A DNA stretch of 41,182 nt from JARROD01 sp037384225 (GTDB taxonomy: Bacteria > Pseudomonadota > Gammaproteobacteria > Pseudomonadales > Cellvibrionaceae). The DNA is taken from the NCBI GenBank assembly GCA_037384225.1, contig JARROD010000039.1, positions 1 through 41,182 of the forward strand, given 5' to 3'. How positions within the stretch are numbered: position 1 is the first letter of the stretch; each line of letters begins with the position of its first letter. This document shows positions 24,056 through 32,613 of this stretch, in pieces. The position numbers and the translations under genes are program-made. The notes below the pieces were generated by a model. That model worked only from the letters and a program-made list of their open reading frames with translations, had not been told where the DNA came from and searched no databases.

Positions 24056-25090
24056 ATGGCCAACGCAGAGCAGCGGGTATATCGCCTTGGGGAACTGGCT
24101 GACAGGATTGGGGCTCAACTGAAAGGAAGTGCAGACTGTAAAATAACCAGTCTTGCCACATTACAGGATGCGCAACCTGGGCAGCTTTCATTTCTTGCCA
24201 ATCCTGTCTATCGTAAATACTTGCCAGCGACGCGGGCCGCAGCGGTGATTATCCACCCGGATGTCGCCGCTGATTACACCGGAAACAAGCTCATTCACCA
24301 CTCTCCCTACCTGGGATTTGCTGAACTGACCCGTCTGTTCGACACCCGTGAAGATCTGCCTGTCGGCATTCATCCGAGTGCAGTCATTGACGAGACTGCT
24401 ACAATTAGCGCAACCGCGGCGATTGGTCCCCATGTGGTTATCGAAGCCGGGGTCCGAATAGGGGAGCATTGCGAGGTCGGTGCCGGTTGTTTTATCGGCA
24501 AAGATTCGGCGATTGGCGATCACTGCCGGTTTGCTCCTCATGTATCGGTATACCACGGCGTCAGTATCGGCAGCCAGTGTGTTTTTCACAGCGGTGTGGT
24601 GATAGGTGCGGATGGTTTCGGTTTTGCGCGAGGTTCCGAGGGCTGGGTCAAAGTTTATCAACTGGGGGGCGTGGTAATCGGTAATCGCGTTGAAGTTGGT
24701 GCCTGCACTACGATTGACCGGGGCGCCCTGGAAAATACAGTGATTGCCGATGGGGTTATCATCGATAACCATGTGCAAGTTGCCCACAATGTAAAAATCG
24801 GGGCCAATACGGCGGTAGCCGGTTGCGCCGCGATTGCCGGAAGCACCGCCATCGGCGCGGACTGCACCATTGCCGGTGGCGTTGGCATTATCGGTCACCT
24901 GGATATTGCCGATGGTGTACTTATCACGGCCAGAACCCTGGTAACCAAGTCCATTGCGATGCCCGGCTCTTATTCATCGGGCACACCCTTGACCCGTACC
25001 GGAGTATGGCGTAAGAATGCCGTGCGCTTTAATCAGTTGGACGAAATGGCGGCAAGGTTGAAACGGTTGGAAAATAAAGCAAAACAGTAG
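24056..25090 (+). CDS. lpxD: UDP-3-O-(3-hydroxyacyl)glucosamine N-acyltransferase LpxD
   Basis: LpxD adds the N-linked 3-hydroxyacyl chain in the third step of lipid A synthesis. The 344-aa product has an N-terminal uridine-binding domain (about 1-100), then a left-handed beta-helix of hexapeptide repeats, and a short C-terminal helix that binds ACP. The catalytic His is H244 in VQVAHNVKIG. The ATG at 24056 is preferred; a TTG at 24047 abuts the skp stop and is possible. The ribosome-binding site is weak in either case, which suggests coupling to skp. Confidence 0.97.
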   Translation: MANAEQRVYRLGELADRIGAQLKGSADCKITSLATLQDAQPGQLSFLANPVYRKYLPATRAAAVIIHPDVAADYTGNKLIHHSPYLGFAELTRLFDTREDLPVGIHPSAVIDETATISATAAIGPHVVIEAGVRIGEHCEVGAGCFIGKDSAIGDHCRFAPHVSVYHGVSIGSQCVFHSGVVIGADGFGFARGSEGWVKVYQLGGVVIGNRVEVGACTTIDRGALENTVIADGVIIDNHVQVAHNVKIGANTAVAGCAAIAGSTAIGADCTIAGGVGIIGHLDIADGVLITARTLVTKSIAMPGSYSSGTPLTRTGVWRKNAVRFNQLDEMAARLKRLENKAKQ

Positions 25091-25253
25091 CTAATATCGG
25101 TTTAGAGAGCGATTCATTTCCAGTCAATTGTTCAAATTTACAGCCTTCTATACCGAAATCTCACACGCTTTGGGTATACAATAAGTAATACAATTTAAAT
25201 TTAAACGGTTCGAAGGAGCTTATATCCCTGAAAAAACGTTTAAGTTTGTAGAG

Positions 25254-25262
25254 TGGTATAAT
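25254..25262 (+). promoter_or_regulatory. extended -10 promoter before fabZ
   Basis: TGGTATAAT contains a perfect TATAAT (25257-25262) with an upstream TG, an extended -10 element that can work without a good -35. It lies 32 bp before the fabZ ATG in an AT-rich 203-bp gap after lpxD, and so may give fabZ-lpxA-lpxB-rnhB their own promoter. Confidence 0.55.
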
Positions 25263-25293
25263 TTTTACGTTTAGTATTTAGGGGTCATTGTCC

Positions 25294-25731
25294 ATGATGG
25301 ATGTAAATGAAATTCGTGAGTATTTACCGCACCGCTATCCGTTTCTATTGGTGGATCGCGTAATTGAATTGAACAAGGGCGAATCGATCGTCGCTTACAA
25401 AAATATCTCGGTTAATGAAGCGGTGTTTAATGGTCATTTTCCCCAGTCACCGATTTTTCCGGGGGTAATGATTGTCGAAGCCATGGCGCAAGCGGCGGGA
25501 ATACTGGGGTTTAAAACGCTGGGGAAAAAACCGCAGGATGGCTCCATCTACCTGTTAGCCGGCGCCGATAAAGTCAGATTCCGACGGCAGGTGATACCGG
25601 GTGACCAGTTACAGCTGGTGGCGAAAGTTGTTTCTGAAAAACGCGGTATATGGAAATTTGACTGTGAAGCTACAGTGGAAAGCGAACTGGTGGCCGCCGC
25701 CATTATTATATGCGCCGACCGTCGGGTGTAA
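25294..25731 (+). CDS. fabZ: 3-hydroxyacyl-[ACP] dehydratase FabZ
   Basis: FabZ dehydrates 3-hydroxyacyl-ACP in fatty acid elongation and competes with LpxA and LpxD for the same substrates. The 145-aa hot-dog protein has LPHRYPFLLVDRV, the catalytic His in NGHFPQSPIFPGVM (H48), and the catalytic Glu in VEAMAQAAG (E62). ATG 25294 is chosen with AGGGG nine bases upstream; an ATG at 25297 and a TTG at 25288 are also in frame. It lies between lpxD and lpxA as usual. Confidence 0.97.
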   Translation: MMDVNEIREYLPHRYPFLLVDRVIELNKGESIVAYKNISVNEAVFNGHFPQSPIFPGVMIVEAMAQAAGILGFKTLGKKPQDGSIYLLAGADKVRFRRQVIPGDQLQLVAKVVSEKRGIWKFDCEATVESELVAAAIIICADRRV

Positions 25732-25791
25732 ACTCCTCCCGTTTCTGATATCACTTACCTGAATACCTATGCAAAAATAGAGACAAACGTT

Positions 25792-26562
25792 TTGATTGAT
25801 CCCCGTGCTATCATCGACCCCTCAGCCAAACTTGCGGAAGGTGTTGAAATCGGTCCCTGGTCTATTATTGGTCCCGATGTGGAAATTGGCGAGGGAACGG
25901 TCATTCATTCCCACGTCATCGTTAAAGGCCCCACTCAAATTGGCAGAGAAAACCGTATTTATCAGTTTTCTACGGTGGGAGAGGACACCACGGATCAAAA
26001 GTATCAGGGCGAGCCAACACGACTTGTTATTGGCGACAATAATGTTATCCGTGAAGGAGTTACTATTCATCGCGGTACCGTTCAGGATCGCAGTGAAACG
26101 TTGATCGGCGATCACAACCTGGTGATGGCCTACGCCCATATCGGCCACGATAGTACAATCGGCAACCACTGCATTCTAGTCAACAATACGGCGTTGGCGG
26201 GCCATGTGAACATCGGTGACTGGGCCATTCTGGGCGGCTATACCCTGGTTCACCAATACTGCACCATCGGCTCTCACTGTTTTACCGGAATGGGCAGTGT
26301 GATTGGCAAGGATGTTCCCGCCTACGTTATGGTCAACGGCAACCCGGCCGGTGCCAAGAATATCAACGTTGAAGGATTGCGCCGCCGCGGTTTTGACAAA
26401 GAGCAGATCGCAACGCTGAGTAAAGCGTTTAAACTGGTTTACCGTCGTGGTCTCACGGTTGACGAAGCCATCAATGAATTACAGGTTTTATCGCGCAACT
26501 GCGAACCTATCCTGGCGCTGATCGATTCGCTGAAGTCCTCGGCACGGGGCATTGTCCGCTGA
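25792..26562 (+). CDS. lpxA: UDP-N-acetylglucosamine O-acyltransferase LpxA
   Basis: LpxA performs the first step of lipid A synthesis, moving a 3-hydroxyacyl chain from ACP to UDP-GlcNAc. The 256-aa product is a hexapeptide beta-helix with catalytic His119 (AHIGHDSTIG) and a C-terminal helical domain (GLRRRGFDKEQI). Met167 in FTGMGSVIGKDVPAYV sits where Pseudomonas aeruginosa LpxA has its Met ruler and E. coli has Gly, so a C10 chain preference is likely. The start is TTG at 25792 (MIDPRAIIDP); no in-frame ATG lies nearby upstream, and the MID start matches the family. Confidence 0.97.
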   Translation: MIDPRAIIDPSAKLAEGVEIGPWSIIGPDVEIGEGTVIHSHVIVKGPTQIGRENRIYQFSTVGEDTTDQKYQGEPTRLVIGDNNVIREGVTIHRGTVQDRSETLIGDHNLVMAYAHIGHDSTIGNHCILVNNTALAGHVNIGDWAILGGYTLVHQYCTIGSHCFTGMGSVIGKDVPAYVMVNGNPAGAKNINVEGLRRRGFDKEQIATLSKAFKLVYRRGLTVDEAINELQVLSRNCEPILALIDSLKSSARGIVR

Positions 26563-26606
26563 AAATCGCATCGTTCAAAACTATCGGATAAACTGGGGAG
26601 CTTCCC

Positions 26607-27746
26607 TTGCGAATAGGCATGGTAGTCGGAGAGGACTCAGGGGACATCCTCGGTGCCGGATTGATGGCCGCTATTTTAAAGCGTTTTCCCTCTGTCCAAT
26701 TTGAAGGTGTGGGGGGGCCGCGAATGTTGGCGCTCGGCTTTCACTCACTGTTCCCCCAGGAAAATCTGGCGGTGATGGGTTTTTGGGAACCCTTGAAACG
26801 CCTGCCGCAGCTGCTCGCCATCCGCCGCCATCTGGGGCGGCACTTCAGTGACCGGCGCCCCGACGTATTTATTGGCATTGACTCTCCGGAGTTTAATCTC
26901 GCACTGGAGCAGAAACTAAAAACGGCGGGCATCCCCACTGTTCACTATGTCAGCCCCTCGATATGGGCCTGGCGGCAGAAACGGATATTCAAAATAGCCA
27001 AAGCCGTTGACCTGGTGCTGACGTTGTTTCCTTTTGAAGCTGAATTTTACCGCCGCCATCGAGTACCGGTCGCCTTTGTCGGCCACCCGCTGGCTGACCA
27101 ACTGCCTCTGCAACCGGACCCGAGCCGGGCGCGGGAAAAACTCGGTGTCGACCGCGATGCAAAGCTGGTGGCGCTGATGCCGGGAAGTCGGGGCGGCGAA
27201 GTCAGGTTACTGGGCGGTGTTTTTTTACAGACAGCCCGCTGGTGCCTGGAGAGGGATCCGCGTCTGGAGTTTATAATTCCCGCGGCCAACCCGCAACGGC
27301 GCGAACAACTGAAAATGCAATTGAGTGCGTTTTCCGAGTTGCCCCTACGCTTGATCGATGGCCAGTCGCATCTGGTTATGGAAGCCTCAGACGCCGTACT
27401 CATGGCCTCGGGAACAACCACCTTGGAAGCACTGTTATTGAAACGCCCAATGGTGGTCGCCTACAAAATGGCCTGGTTATCATATGCGATAGCATCGCGG
27501 CTGCTTAAATCCCCTTATGTGGCATTGCCGAATGTACTTGCCGGGCGCCGGCTAGTGGCGGAAATTCTACAGGACGAAGCCACGCCTGAGAACCTGGGGC
27601 AGGCACTAATGCGCTACCTGGATACCGGCACCGAAGTGGCCGATCTACAACAAAAATTTCTCGACATTCATCGACAACTGCGCTGCAACGCCAGTGAAAC
27701 AGCGGCGCAAGCAGTACTCGAACTCATTGGGAGGACGCAGTGCTAG
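26607..27746 (+). CDS. lpxB: Lipid-A-disaccharide synthase LpxB
   Basis: LpxB condenses UDP-diacylglucosamine with lipid X to form the beta-1,6 disaccharide of lipid A at the inner-membrane surface. The 379-aa GT-B (family 19) protein starts MRIGMVVGEDSGDILGAGLM. It contains FEGVGGPRM, FIGIDSPEFN, VHYVSPSIWAWRQKR, FVGHPLAD, LMPGSRGGEVRLL and ASGTTTLEALLLKRPMVVAYK. The start is TTG with a strong GGGGAG six bases upstream. rnhB overlaps its end by 7 bp. Confidence 0.97.
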   Translation: MRIGMVVGEDSGDILGAGLMAAILKRFPSVQFEGVGGPRMLALGFHSLFPQENLAVMGFWEPLKRLPQLLAIRRHLGRHFSDRRPDVFIGIDSPEFNLALEQKLKTAGIPTVHYVSPSIWAWRQKRIFKIAKAVDLVLTLFPFEAEFYRRHRVPVAFVGHPLADQLPLQPDPSRAREKLGVDRDAKLVALMPGSRGGEVRLLGGVFLQTARWCLERDPRLEFIIPAANPQRREQLKMQLSAFSELPLRLIDGQSHLVMEASDAVLMASGTTTLEALLLKRPMVVAYKMAWLSYAIASRLLKSPYVALPNVLAGRRLVAEILQDEATPENLGQALMRYLDTGTEVADLQQKFLDIHRQLRCNASETAAQAVLELIGRTQC

Positions 27747-28381
27747 ACCCGTTTATCAGTTGTTATCAAGGCGACCTGGGAGCGGGTGTCGACGAAGTCG
27801 GTCGCGGTCCCCTCGCCGGAGATGTGGTAACGGCCGCGGTTATTCTCGACCCGGATAACCCCATCGAGGGACTGAACGACTCGAAAAAGCTCAGTGAAAA
27901 ACGTCGCGAAAGTCTGTTCGAAGACATTAAAAGCAAAGCCAAATGCTGGTACATCGCCCGGGCATCAGTGGCGGAGATCGACCGTCTTAATATACTTCAG
28001 GCGAGCCTGCTGGCGATGAAAAGAGCGGTGGACGGCCTGGCTATACGGCCTCAGCATGTTTGGGTGGACGGTAACAAGATACCGCGCTGGGATTATGCCG
28101 CAGAAGCTGTCGTCAAGGGCGACAGCCGGGTAGCGGCGATCAGCGCTGCATCGATTCTGGCGAAAGTAACCCGAGACCGGGAAATGGTGGACTTCGACGT
28201 GCAGTACCCGGGCTATGGGTTTGCCGGACACAAAGGTTACCCGACCAAAACCCATCTACAGGCGTTACAGCAACTGGGTGTTACACCGATTCACAGAAGG
28301 TCCTACGGACCGGTTAAAGCCCGATCCGCTTACCCCCCTGGCCCGGCTATTGGCACGTTTAACAATCCCCGGGCAGCCTAA
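27740..28381 (+). CDS. rnhB: Ribonuclease HII
   Basis: RNase HII cuts RNA in RNA-DNA hybrids and removes misincorporated ribonucleotides. The 213-aa product has GVDEVGRGPLAGDVV with D18 and E19, and the further acidic residues D110 (VWVDGNKI) and D128 (VKGDSRV), plus SAASILAKVTRDREM and YGFAGHKGYPTKTHL. GTG start, with GGGAGGA ahead of it, overlapping lpxB. In E. coli and Pseudomonas dnaE follows; here the next gene is valS on the opposite strand. Confidence 0.97.
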   Translation: MLDPFISCYQGDLGAGVDEVGRGPLAGDVVTAAVILDPDNPIEGLNDSKKLSEKRRESLFEDIKSKAKCWYIARASVAEIDRLNILQASLLAMKRAVDGLAIRPQHVWVDGNKIPRWDYAAEAVVKGDSRVAAISAASILAKVTRDREMVDFDVQYPGYGFAGHKGYPTKTHLQALQQLGVTPIHRRSYGPVKARSAYPPGPAIGTFNNPRAA

Positions 28382-28465
28382 AATGTATAACTAATGGATA
28401 ACCCTTGAGAGAAGACAGGGCCTTCGATCCGGCGGCGATCCGGAAGTAGCTGACCCGAACACACC

Positions 28466-31270
28466 TCACAGGGCATTAATTTTTCCCAGCTGTTCTTCCA
28501 GCTTACTCAAAGCCCCCCGCATATCCACCATTTTAGCCTTTTCCTTCTCCACCACCGCACCGGGTGCCTTATCAACAAAGCTGGGATTGTTGAGTTTACC
28601 TTCAACCCGCCCCAAATCTTTCTTCAGCTTATCGATCTCCTTACCCAGTCGCGCGGTTTCTGCGTCCTTGTCTATAACCCCCGCCATAGGGACGAGAATT
28701 TCCATATCGCCCACCAGACTGGTGGCTGACATCGGCGCTTCTTCAGCGGATTCCAGCCAGGTAATAGACTCCAGACTCGCCAGCCGGGTGAGAAACTGGC
28801 GGTTATCGCGCAGGCGTTGTCTATCCTCCTCTGAACCGTTGCGAAACAACGCCGGCAGGGCTTTGCCCGGGGAGATATTCATCTCACCACGAATATTGCG
28901 TACGCCCGTGACAACACCCTTGACCCACTCCAGGTCCGCCACTGCCCCGGTGTCGATTTTATTAGGGTCGGCCTGCGGATAGCTGGCCAGCATTATGGAT
29001 TCACCTTCCTCGCCGGCGAGCGACTTCACCCGCTGCCAGATCTCTTCAGTAATGAAAGGCATCAACGGATGGGCCAGTCGCAGAGTGGTTTCCAACACCC
29101 GAATCAGCGTGCGGCGAGTGCCTTTTTTCTGTGCGGCGCTGGCGTCGTCAGCGCCCAGCACCGGCTTGCACAACTCCAGGTACCAGTCGCAGTAGCTGTT
29201 CCAGAAAAACTCATGCAGGGCCTGGCTGGCGAGGTCAAAGCGATAGGATTCAATCCCTTCGCCCACCGCCTGCTCCGCTTCCTGCAATCGGGAAATAATC
29301 CAGCGGTCGGCCAGCGACAATGCATAATCTTCACTACCGTCCTGGCCGCAGTCCTGTCCTTCACAGTTCATCAGCACATAGCGGGCGGCATTCCAGATTT
29401 TATTGCAGAAGTTGCGAAACCCTTCGATACGGCCCACATCGAATTTGATATCCCGGCCCCGCGACGCCAGAGAATAATAGGTAAAGCGCAGTGCGTCGGT
29501 TCCGTAAGCCGCCAATCCCTGGGGAAACTCCTTGCGGGTCTGTTGTTCAATCTTTTGTTTCAAGTGCGCCTGCATCAGGCCAGAGGTGCGTTTTTGCACC
29601 AGCGACTTCAAATCGATACCGTCGATCAGGTCGATGGGGTCGAGTACATTACCCTTGGATTTTGACATCTTCTGGCCGTGACCGTCCCGCACCAGGCCGT
29701 GTACATACACGGTGTGGAAAGGTACCTGGCGGCGAAAATGCAGTGTCAGCATGATCATCCGGGCCACCCAGAAAAAGATAATGTCAAACCCCGTTACCAA
29801 TACGCTGGTGGGGTGGAAGGTTTTCAGGGCTTCGGTTTCTTCGGGCCAGCCGAGGGTGCCGAAGGTCCACAGGGCGGAGGAAAACCAAGTGTCGAGAACA
29901 TCGTCGTCCTGTTTCAGCGGCAGTTGGGCGTCGAGATTATACTTTTCCCGTACCTCCTGCTCGTTTCGGCCTACGTATACTTGCCCCTGATTGTCGTACC
30001 AGGCGGGAATGCGGTGACCCCACCACAATTGTCTGGAAATACACCAGTCCTGAATGTCGCGCATCCAGGAGAAATACATATTGGCGTATTGTTCGGGTAC
30101 AAACCTGATTTGGCCGTCGGCGACTGCGGCGATGGCCGTTTCGGCCAGCGGTTTGGTTTTTACATACCACTGGTTGGTCAAATAAGGTTCGATAACCACT
30201 CCGCTACGGTCGCCGCGGGGTACTTTTAACTTGTGGTCTTCAACTTTTTCCAGTAACCCGAGGTTGTCCAAATCGGCGACAACCTGTTTGCGCGCGGCGA
30301 ATCGATCCATACCGCGATAAGCGGCAGGGACATTGTCGTTGAGCCTGGCGTCGCTATCAAAAATATTGATTAGAGGCAGATTGTGGCGCTGGCCCATTTC
30401 GTAGTCATTGAAATCGTGCGCTGGGGTGATTTTTACGCAGCCGGTGCCGAATTCCCGGTCTACATAATCGTCGCCAATAATGGGTATCTCCCGTTCGGTA
30501 AGCGGCAGTTTGATACTTCGGCCGATAAGATGCTGATAGCGTTCGTCCTCCGGATGAACGGCAACCGCGGTGTCACCGAGCAGCGTCTCGGGGCGGGTGG
30601 TGGCGATTGTCAACTGTCCGGAGCCGTCCGACAGCGGGTAGTGGAAGTGCCAGAGGTGGCCGTTCTCCTCTTCGTTGATCACCTCCAGATCCGAGATTGC
30701 TGTGTGCAGTTTCGGATCCCAGTTGACCAGGCGTTTGCCGCGGTAAATAAGACCTTCTTCGTAGAGACTGATAAATACCTGCTGAACCGCCTTGTAGAAA
30801 CCATCATCCATGGTAAAGCGTTCCCGGCTCCAGTCGGGGGAAGCTCCCAGGCGGCGCAGTTGCCGGGTGATAGTGCCGCCGGATTGCTGTTTCCACTCCC
30901 AGACTTTGTCGATAAAGGCTTCCCTTCCCAGGTCGTGGCGGGTCTTGCCTTCGGCTTCCAGCAGTCGCTCCACGACCATCTGGGTAGCGATACCGGCGTG
31001 GTCCGTTCCCACTTGCCACAGCGTGTTGTTGCCCCGCATACGGTTATAGCGGATCAACGCATCCATAATGCTTTCCTGGAAGCCGTGGCCCATATGCAGG
31101 CTGCCGGTGACATTGGGTGGCGGAATGACAATCGAAAAGGGCTTGCCCGTGCCGCTGGGGGCAAAATAGCCTTTTTCTTCCCAGAAACGGTACCAATGGG
31201 ATTCCAGGGCTTGTGGCTGATAGGTCTTTTCCAGAGACTGGTCTGGTTCCGATTGACTGCTTGTGGTCAT
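28466..31270 (-). CDS. valS: Valyl-tRNA synthetase
   Basis: ValRS charges tRNA-Val and edits threonine mischarging. The 934-aa class Ia enzyme has the HIGH-type motif PPNVTGSLHMGHGF (H59-H62), the CP1 editing domain (about 190-380, including TTRPETLLGDTAVAVHP), GQKMSKSKGNVLDP as the KMSKS loop, an anticodon-binding domain, and a C-terminal coiled-coil arm (DKDAETARLGKEIDKLKKDL). It is the last gene of the pepA-holC-unknown-valS set and converges on rnhB. Confidence 0.98.
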   Translation of the reverse strand: MTTSSQSEPDQSLEKTYQPQALESHWYRFWEEKGYFAPSGTGKPFSIVIPPPNVTGSLHMGHGFQESIMDALIRYNRMRGNNTLWQVGTDHAGIATQMVVERLLEAEGKTRHDLGREAFIDKVWEWKQQSGGTITRQLRRLGASPDWSRERFTMDDGFYKAVQQVFISLYEEGLIYRGKRLVNWDPKLHTAISDLEVINEEENGHLWHFHYPLSDGSGQLTIATTRPETLLGDTAVAVHPEDERYQHLIGRSIKLPLTEREIPIIGDDYVDREFGTGCVKITPAHDFNDYEMGQRHNLPLINIFDSDARLNDNVPAAYRGMDRFAARKQVVADLDNLGLLEKVEDHKLKVPRGDRSGVVIEPYLTNQWYVKTKPLAETAIAAVADGQIRFVPEQYANMYFSWMRDIQDWCISRQLWWGHRIPAWYDNQGQVYVGRNEQEVREKYNLDAQLPLKQDDDVLDTWFSSALWTFGTLGWPEETEALKTFHPTSVLVTGFDIIFFWVARMIMLTLHFRRQVPFHTVYVHGLVRDGHGQKMSKSKGNVLDPIDLIDGIDLKSLVQKRTSGLMQAHLKQKIEQQTRKEFPQGLAAYGTDALRFTYYSLASRGRDIKFDVGRIEGFRNFCNKIWNAARYVLMNCEGQDCGQDGSEDYALSLADRWIISRLQEAEQAVGEGIESYRFDLASQALHEFFWNSYCDWYLELCKPVLGADDASAAQKKGTRRTLIRVLETTLRLAHPLMPFITEEIWQRVKSLAGEEGESIMLASYPQADPNKIDTGAVADLEWVKGVVTGVRNIRGEMNISPGKALPALFRNGSEEDRQRLRDNRQFLTRLASLESITWLESAEEAPMSATSLVGDMEILVPMAGVIDKDAETARLGKEIDKLKKDLGRVEGKLNNPSFVDKAPGAVVEKEKAKMVDMRGALSKLEEQLGKINAL

Positions 31271-31308
31271 TGGGATCTCTGCTGCTTTAGGGTTACTTTC
31301 TCAAAGGG

Positions 31309-31344
31309 CCTGTCCAATAGGTCTGCCAATAGGTCTGCCAATAG
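31309..31344. repeat. 12-bp tandem repeat upstream of valS
   Basis: GTCTGCCAATAG occurs exactly at 31321-31332 and 31333-31344, with a diverged copy at 31309-31320 (CCTGTCCAATAG). It lies 39 bp upstream of the valS ATG, in the leader. Confidence 0.85.
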
Positions 31345-31357
31345 GCCTGTTCGGCTA

Positions 31358-31369
31358 CATGCTAGCATG
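31358..31369. repeat. 12-bp perfect palindrome in the valS leader
   Basis: CATGCTAGCATG is self-complementary. It lies about 90 bp upstream of the valS ATG beside the 12-bp tandem repeats. It could be a protein-binding dyad; no known regulator is recognised. Confidence 0.6.
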
Positions 31370-31473
31370 CAATCGCATTTTGCGGGCGTGTCTTAGATTT
31401 CAAAGCAGCGGATTATACAATGCTCGCCCGCGGCCCGGAAATGGTCATTGAAGGAACATCATGGGGAGACCCA

Positions 31474-32103
31474 CTAGTCTTTGGGTGAAAACGGCTGGGT
31501 CGGCGTGGGGGATTCCCCCTCTTCTCCGCGGGGGTCGCAGGCTTGATAAGGGGATATTAGAGGGGATTGTATCAGATTTTCCAGACGCCGGCGCAGCTCC
31601 GTTTCTATCTTGGGCATAAATTCTCCGATCAATTCGTCAATAAGGGTGCTGGGCGCGTAGCTGGGCTGTACAACGCCGGCAAAGGGCGGAGAATCCTTGA
31701 TTTCATCGATCAGGGATTTGTCGGTGTGCAGCCGGTCTCGAATATGTTTGGGAAGAAAGGGATTTTCAATCATTGTTATGGGCGTTTGTGCTTTTTGCGC
31801 CTGATGTTTGGCGGACTCACCCGGGGGGTTGTCTTTGCCGGCGGTGAATGCGGGAAACAGACTCCTCTGCGCCGCCAGCGGCGTGTTCGGCCGGGGGGAG
31901 GACGTGGGCGGCGAAGGTAGTGTGGTTTGCGGGCTTTCCGGCATGTTCTGTGGCGTAATACTGGGCTTTATTTCGTCGGTCAGAATCGGAGGTTCGTCGC
32001 ACTCGTTGTTCGGCAGAGCATCTTCACGGTCTTGGAGAAGGTCTTTAATTGACTCCAGTTCACCCAAAATTGCACTCTTGGTTTTGCGTTTGTTCTCCGC
32101 CAT
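31474..32103 (-). CDS. unknown proline-rich protein between holC and valS
   Basis: The 209-aa protein belongs to no family I can name. The N-terminus (AILGELESIKDLLQ, about 11-24) looks like an amphipathic helix. A long Pro/Ser/Thr-rich, probably disordered segment follows (about 38-110). A more ordered C-terminal part comes next (about 112-190): NPFLPKHIRDRLHTDKSLIDEI and a helical IDELIGEFMPKIETELRRRLENL. There is no signal peptide or membrane segment, so it is cytoplasmic. Pseudomonas also has an uncharacterised gene at this holC-valS position, which supports a real, conserved gene. A role near the pol III clamp loader or translation is only a contextual guess. Confidence 0.75.
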   Translation of the reverse strand: MAENKRKTKSAILGELESIKDLLQDREDALPNNECDEPPILTDEIKPSITPQNMPESPQTTLPSPPTSSPRPNTPLAAQRSLFPAFTAGKDNPPGESAKHQAQKAQTPITMIENPFLPKHIRDRLHTDKSLIDEIKDSPPFAGVVQPSYAPSTLIDELIGEFMPKIETELRRRLENLIQSPLISPYQACDPRGEEGESPTPTQPFSPKD

Positions 32104-32139
32104 AAAGCTTATTCCAGAATGAGTACTTCTGCGCCGTGG

Positions 32140-32613
32140 CTATCTGCTGTTGCGGGTGCGCAAATCGTGGGATCGTATGGGGTACCCCCTGTCCCGGTAA
32201 AATTTATAATTCTCACGGGTTTTGCTCAGCACACTGTGTTCCTGAATCACTATTTCCGACAGGCGCTCAAAGCGACTAAAACAGTCTGGAACTTTTCGGC
32301 TAAGATTTATCAGCAAATCGTGATGGTTGCCACCGTTATTAGTATGGCCAATTAAAACCGATACATCCATATTATTCGTTTTTCCCTCAGTTGTTTCACT
32401 GTCGTCAGTACTTTCCTGGCAAGCGTGGGGAATAAATGATTCGGGGCGGAAGGTCCAGAGTAGCTCGTCGAGCTGCTCTGATTGTTGCCGATCGCCGGTG
32501 GCGATATACACTTTTCTTCCGAGACGCTGTGCTTTTTCCGTGAGGCGGCAGGCGAAATGCAGTTGCGCCTCCAGCGAACTGTCGGGGAGGATGTAGAAAT
32601 CTATTTGTGTCAT
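32140..32613 (-). CDS. holC: DNA polymerase III chi subunit HolC
   Basis: Chi links the clamp loader to single-strand DNA-binding protein, in complex with psi. The 157-aa product fits the family: MTQIDFYILPDSSLEAQLHFACRLTEKA, GRKVYIATGD, LLWTFRPESFIPH, a middle loop enriched in Ser/Thr/Glu, and ENYKFYRDRGYPIRSHDL. The open frame extends upstream into pepA, but ATG 32613 aligns with the family and overlaps the pepA stop as ATGA, with GCGGAAA ahead. The loop at about 68-82 makes it slightly longer than E. coli HolC. Confidence 0.9.
   Translation of the reverse strand: MTQIDFYILPDSSLEAQLHFACRLTEKAQRLGRKVYIATGDRQQSEQLDELLWTFRPESFIPHACQESTDDSETTEGKTNNMDVSVLIGHTNNGGNHHDLLINLSRKVPDCFSRFERLSEIVIQEHSVLSKTRENYKFYRDRGYPIRSHDLRTRNSR

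Noticed and set aside
28420..28450. Bidirectional terminator between rnhB and valS
   Set aside because: Only a weak TCCGG/CCGGA dyad without T-runs.
30383..31396. Long plus-strand ORF (337 codons) opposite valS
   Set aside because: It is fully antisense to the conserved valS coding sequence and resembles no known family.
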